Origin: Brevundimonas sp. Leaf363
GTDB taxonomy: Bacteria > Pseudomonadota > Alphaproteobacteria > Caulobacterales > Caulobacteraceae
Direction: 5' to 3'
NCBI RefSeq assembly: GCF_001424025.1
Contig: NZ_LMPZ01000005.1
Span: 62,001-126,000 of the forward strand
Length of the DNA: 64,000 nt
Position numbers and translations under genes: made by a program. Below the pieces are notes generated by a model, which ran no database searches, was not told the DNA's origin, and saw nothing but the letters and a program-made list of their open reading frames with translations. Position 1 is the first letter of the stretch, and every line of letters begins with the position of its first letter. Positions 60,779 through 64,000 of this stretch are shown here, piece by piece.

Positions 60779-63700
60779 GCGCGCGGCTTCAGGACCGGCC
60801 TCAAGACCGGCTTCAGCGCCAGCGCCGCTTCGGCGACCTCAACGATCCGCTCGGCCCGGTTGGCGAAGGTGTGGTTCGCCAGCACCCAGTCGGACGCGGC
60901 CTTCGCCTTCAGCCTCAGCGCATCGGCGTCCCGCGCGACCTTGGCCACGTCTTCGGCCGAGGCGACGATCGGCGGCGTATGCGACCCGAACACCGCCTCC
61001 AGCCCCTCGACCGCATCCGTGGCCAGGACGGCGCCGGCCGCCAGGGCGTCGAACACGCGATTGGAGATGAAGCCCAGCCGCCGCATGTCGTCCCAGTGAT
61101 CGCACAGCACCACGCCGCTGGCGCGATACAGGCAGGCCAGGATCTCGTTCGGCACATAGTTGGTGCGCACCGCGCCCGGCCGAACCAGCCCCTCCCAGCC
61201 CCGACCGTACAGCGCCAGCGTCCGCCCGCTCTCCAACGCCCACTGCACCGCCGGACGGAACACGCCCCGCGCATTGCCGACGAAGACCAGGTCGTCGTCC
61301 GGCATGCCCGAGGTATCGACCTGCGCGTTGAACCGCACCGGGTCCGTGCACTGAAGCAGCGCCTCGACCGGCCGATCGGTCAGGGCGGCCAGGGTCACGG
61401 CGTAGGGTTCGGACGCCACGAAGACGTGGTCGTAACCGGCCAGTTCGGCGACCGGCGCGGCCTCCGGATGGCTGATGATCCAGATCAGATTGGTCTGGTG
61501 GGGCTGGGGCCGATAGACGGCCAGCCCGCGCAGCACGACCACCACATCGTCTGTCGCCGACAGCGGGCCATACCAGTCGTCCCGCACATCGACGCGCACC
61601 GTGTGACCCTGGGCGATCAAGGCGTCGGCCAGGCTGTTTGCGAAATGAAAGTCGCCCCAGTGCGCCTCCTGACCCTTTCGGGCCGGGGTCTTGATGGCGA
61701 TGCGCAGGCCCTCGTCGGCCGTCAGACGCGCGGCCAGATCATCGCCCTCGGCCAGATGGATCAGGCGCAGGTGCGGCCGGGCGCTGACGACGGCGGCCGG
61801 GTCGAAGGCAGGGCACATCACGGCGGCGACATCCACCTCGCCCAGATCGCTCCACGCGGTCGGCGGCAGGCGCCTGACCCGCCAGCCGTCCGGTGCGACG
61901 GCGGCGTGCTGATCCTCATCGACGATCAGGCCGACGACCGGCCGCGCGCCCGTCAGTTCGGTGATCGTGTCGGGGTTTCGCAGGCCGCTGCGCAGGGGCG
62001 CGTCCCACCGCGCGCCGAAGGTCAGGGCGCGGCGATCCCTGACAGGCTCCAGGTCCGAAGCCAGCTCGACCCGGTCCGACAGGGTCACGACGCCCAGCCC
62101 CAGCCGATCACGCATCCGCAGCGCCAGGTCGGCCGTCTGCGCGCACGCCGTCACCGCGTCGTCCAGTCCGCCCAGATCGATGAAGGTCGCGCGCCGCAGC
62201 GCCACCGGACCATCCGAGGGCAGGGCGGTCCAGGCGGGGCCGGACGCCCCGGCGCTCGCGGTCTCATAGGGCCGCCGTGTCCCGCCGTCCGGCGTCGCGA
62301 CGATGCGGCGTCCGGCCGTCTCCAGCTCTGCGGCGCCCAGCCGCTGCACGGTCGTCGTGCCCGCCATGCCCGCACCCGTCAGCGCCAGGGCCCCGCTCAG
62401 CGCGCCCAAAACCGGGCCGGTCAGCCGCACGTCATCGCCCATGACGACGAGGGTCTCGGACGAAAGCTCGGCCGCGACGGCTAAGGTCGCCTCGCCCAGA
62501 TGATGGGCCGCGACGCGCCGCAGGCGGACGTCCAGGCCGGCGCGACGCGCCTTTTCGCAGACCGCGTCCGTCTCGGGGTCGGTCCCGACGTCCAGCACGA
62601 TCCACGCGTGGCCCCCGGCTTCGTGCCGAAGGGCGCTGTCCAGCAAGGCCGCCACGGCCTGCGCCCCCGCACGCGCCAGCACCAGGACGCTTACGGCGCC
62701 ATCGACCGGCGGCGGAACCGCCAGCGCATCGCCCGGCGCCGTGTCCCCTGTCAGGTCGACGCTTCCGGCGTCCAGCCGTCGATCCGCCGCACCCAGATGC
62801 CCGCGCCCGATCGCGGGCCGGACGATCAGGCGGCTCAACGCCGCCCGGGGAAGGTCCGGCGGCAGGTGGAAGACGAAGCCCTGCGCGCCCGGCGCCGTCT
62901 CCGCCTCATCCACCTCGAATCCGCCGGCCGCCACAGCCAGCGGCCGGTCGACCAGCCACAGCACCGCCTGCGGCCGCGCCGCCGGCTGCGAGGCATTGGC
63001 GATCCAGCCGCGCGCGACCGCGTCTCCGACCTGCTCCAGCAGCCCGATGATCTCGTCCTCCGGCCCCGTCTCCGGGGCCGCCTCCACGGCCGGACCGGTC
63101 GCCATCTCGACGGTCGGCAGCCGCGCCGGCGCGCCGCCTGCGATCCGCACCCCCGCGCGATCCGCCAGGCCGACCGGGCCCGTCAGGGCGCTAACCGAAA
63201 AGGCGCCGGGCGGGTCGGCCGCCGGGTCCGACCACGCGGTCGCCACGACCTGACCGTCCAGCAGCAACTCGACCGCCACCGGCGTCGCGGGCGTCGTGAA
63301 GTCCAGCGCCCAACCGCTGACGTCCAGCCGGAAGTCGCGCCACGCGGCCCCCGTCACCTCGCAGGTCGGACCGCCGCGGCTGTATCGCGCCGTCCGTCCC
63401 GGCGCCGTCTCCCTGCCCGTGATGCGCACCTCGATCTCGCTGAAGGGCGCGCGGAGCGGCGCGTCGGCCAGATCGAAACGATATCCGCCCTCAAGGCCTG
63501 CTACCGTCGTCAGGACCGAGGCGCCGTCGACCACCAGCGTGACCTCCAGCGCCGCCGGCGGCCCGGCCAGATCGACCGCCCAGCCCTCCACCACGCCCGT
63601 CGTCGGCTCCAGCCGCCAGTCGGCGATCCATCGCCCAGACCCGTCCGCCCCGAACCGCAGCGCGACGTCGCGCCCGTCCAGGGTCGCGGTCAGCGGTCCG

Positions 63701-64000
63701 TCCAGCCGGGTCGGCCCATCGACGAACAACGGCGCATCGATCCGTTGGCCCGAGCGCACCCACAGCCGCGCCAGCACCGTCTCGCCGGCGCCGAGCAACA
63801 GAGGCGCCGCGAACGACCCCGCCCCCTCGGCCAGCAGCACGCCGCTCACCCGTCCGTCCTGCACGGTCAAGTCGCCGGTCCAGCTCAGGCCTGTGCCTGC
63901 ATCCGGGCGCACGGCGACGGGGACCATCGCCTCCGGCTGGCCCGCCAGTCGCATCTCGAACCGGTGCTCGGCCCCGTCCAGCGCGGCGCCCGGCCAGGCG
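60775..64000 (-). CDS. Very large glycosyltransferase (5' end beyond window)
   Basis: At least 1075 residues; an internal ATG at 63954 is preceded in frame by sequence that clearly continues, so the real start is outside. C-terminal 350 residues form a GT4-type domain of the Glyco_trans_1_2 kind: IWIISHPEAAPVAELAGYDHV, DDLVFVGNARGVFRPAV and VLCDHWDDMRRLGFISNRVFDALAAG. A middle section (VSVLVLARAGAQAVAALLDSALRHEA, VVMGDDVRL) looks like a family-2 glycosyltransferase, and the N-terminal part has repeated beta-sandwich-like segments. It would elongate a surface sugar chain. It is convergent with the epimerase gene, part of the same locus by inference. Confidence 0.88.
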   Translation of the reverse strand, partial: AWPGAALDGAEHRFEMRLAGQPEAMVPVAVRPDAGTGLSWTGDLTVQDGRVSGVLLAEGAGSFAAPLLLGAGETVLARLWVRSGQRIDAPLFVDGPTRLDGPLTATLDGRDVALRFGADGSGRWIADWRLEPTTGVVEGWAVDLAGPPAALEVTLVVDGASVLTTVAGLEGGYRFDLADAPLRAPFSEIEVRITGRETAPGRTARYSRGGPTCEVTGAAWRDFRLDVSGWALDFTTPATPVAVELLLDGQVVATAWSDPAADPPGAFSVSALTGPVGLADRAGVRIAGGAPARLPTVEMATGPAVEAAPETGPEDEIIGLLEQVGDAVARGWIANASQPAARPQAVLWLVDRPLAVAAGGFEVDEAETAPGAQGFVFHLPPDLPRAALSRLIVRPAIGRGHLGAADRRLDAGSVDLTGDTAPGDALAVPPPVDGAVSVLVLARAGAQAVAALLDSALRHEAGGHAWIVLDVGTDPETDAVCEKARRAGLDVRLRRVAAHHLGEATLAVAAELSSETLVVMGDDVRLTGPVLGALSGALALTGAGMAGTTTVQRLGAAELETAGRRIVATPDGGTRRPYETASAGASGPAWTALPSDGPVALRRATFIDLGGLDDAVTACAQTADLALRMRDRLGLGVVTLSDRVELASDLEPVRDRRALTFGARWDAPLRSGLRNPDTITELTGARPVVGLIVDEDQHAAVAPDGWRVRRLPPTAWSDLGEVDVAAVMCPAFDPAAVVSARPHLRLIHLAEGDDLAARLTADEGLRIAIKTPARKGQEAHWGDFHFANSLADALIAQGHTVRVDVRDDWYGPLSATDDVVVVLRGLAVYRPQPHQTNLIWIISHPEAAPVAELAGYDHVFVASEPYAVTLAALTDRPVEALLQCTDPVRFNAQVDTSGMPDDDLVFVGNARGVFRPAVQWALESGRTLALYGRGWEGLVRPGAVRTNYVPNEILACLYRASGVVLCDHWDDMRRLGFISNRVFDALAAGAVLATDAVEGLEAVFGSHTPPIVASAEDVAKVARDADALRLKAKAASDWVLANHTFANRAERIVEVAEAALALKPVLRPVLKPRA

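Overview
The window is a high-GC chromosomal stretch from an alphaproteobacterium, most likely a Brevundimonas-like member of the Caulobacteraceae. The case rests on a ChpT-type histidine phosphotransferase next to a CheY-like receiver and CheR, the flagellar operons flgBC-fliE, fliOP and fliQR-flhB, CtrA-like TTAA-N7-TTAACC boxes in front of flagellar genes, the fdxA-carD pair, a TonB-dependent receptor, many outer-envelope peptidases and a GCTAGGGC-type -10 element before a tRNA. I saw no phage, insertion sequence, CRISPR array or rRNA. Apart from one BrnT/BrnA toxin-antitoxin pair and many palindromic intergenic repeats, this looks like ordinary chromosomal backbone. The species is inferred from gene content and was not tested by alignment.

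Layout. 1-9 kb: truncated POT peptide transporter, TonB receptor, transglutaminase-like protein, M1 lipoprotein peptidase, rpmB, DUF3617-like protein, carD, fdxA. 9-17 kb: YceI protein, S4 RNA-binding protein, PadR regulator with a membrane partner, SUV3-like helicase, a small secreted protein, tRNA-Arg(CCU), sulfotransferase, M49-like lipoprotein peptidase, DUF983 protein. 17-24 kb: large secreted TPR protein, HU, fliP-fliO facing away from flgB-flgC-fliE. 24-30 kb: VOC protein, acyltransferase, prolyl-4-hydroxylase-like oxygenase overlapping folE, membrane AraC regulator, small secreted protein, S41 peptidase. 30-33 kb: fliQ-fliR-flhB, then brnT-brnA. 33-39 kb: M28 membrane peptidase, cheR, receiver, chpT, cysQ and two unrecognised proteins. 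39-47 kb: prfC, HEXXH/TPR protein, DUF1345 protein, malate synthase G. 46.5-51 kb: ABC ATPase with a permease fused to an M1 aminopeptidase domain. 51-59 kb: ubiG divergent from lysC, a DUF3147-like protein, ptsP, RodZ-like protein, ispG. 58.6-64 kb: alpha/beta-hydrolase-like protein, UDP-sugar epimerase and a very large glycosyltransferase cut by the window end.

How the parts fit. The flagellar genes encode the inner-membrane export gate (FliO/P/Q/R, FlhB) and the proximal rod (FlgB/C, FliE). The separated flgB and fliQ operons carry the same upstream element with the same geometry, which fits joint control by CtrA; ChpT, encoded 6 kb further on, is the phosphotransferase that feeds CtrA in Caulobacter. 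The last three genes look like part of a surface-polysaccharide or glycosylation locus continuing beyond the window.

Points most worth a second look: a tRNA-Arg(CCU) with an apparent G19-C56 to C19-G56 swap; a long inverted repeat in the fliO-fliP junction that leaves fliP with only a repeat-derived ATG or a non-canonical CTG as start; a repeat that encodes the C-terminus and stop codon of malate synthase; the twin flagellar promoter element; and the permease-aminopeptidase fusion. I found no clear candidate for a wholly new multi-gene system.
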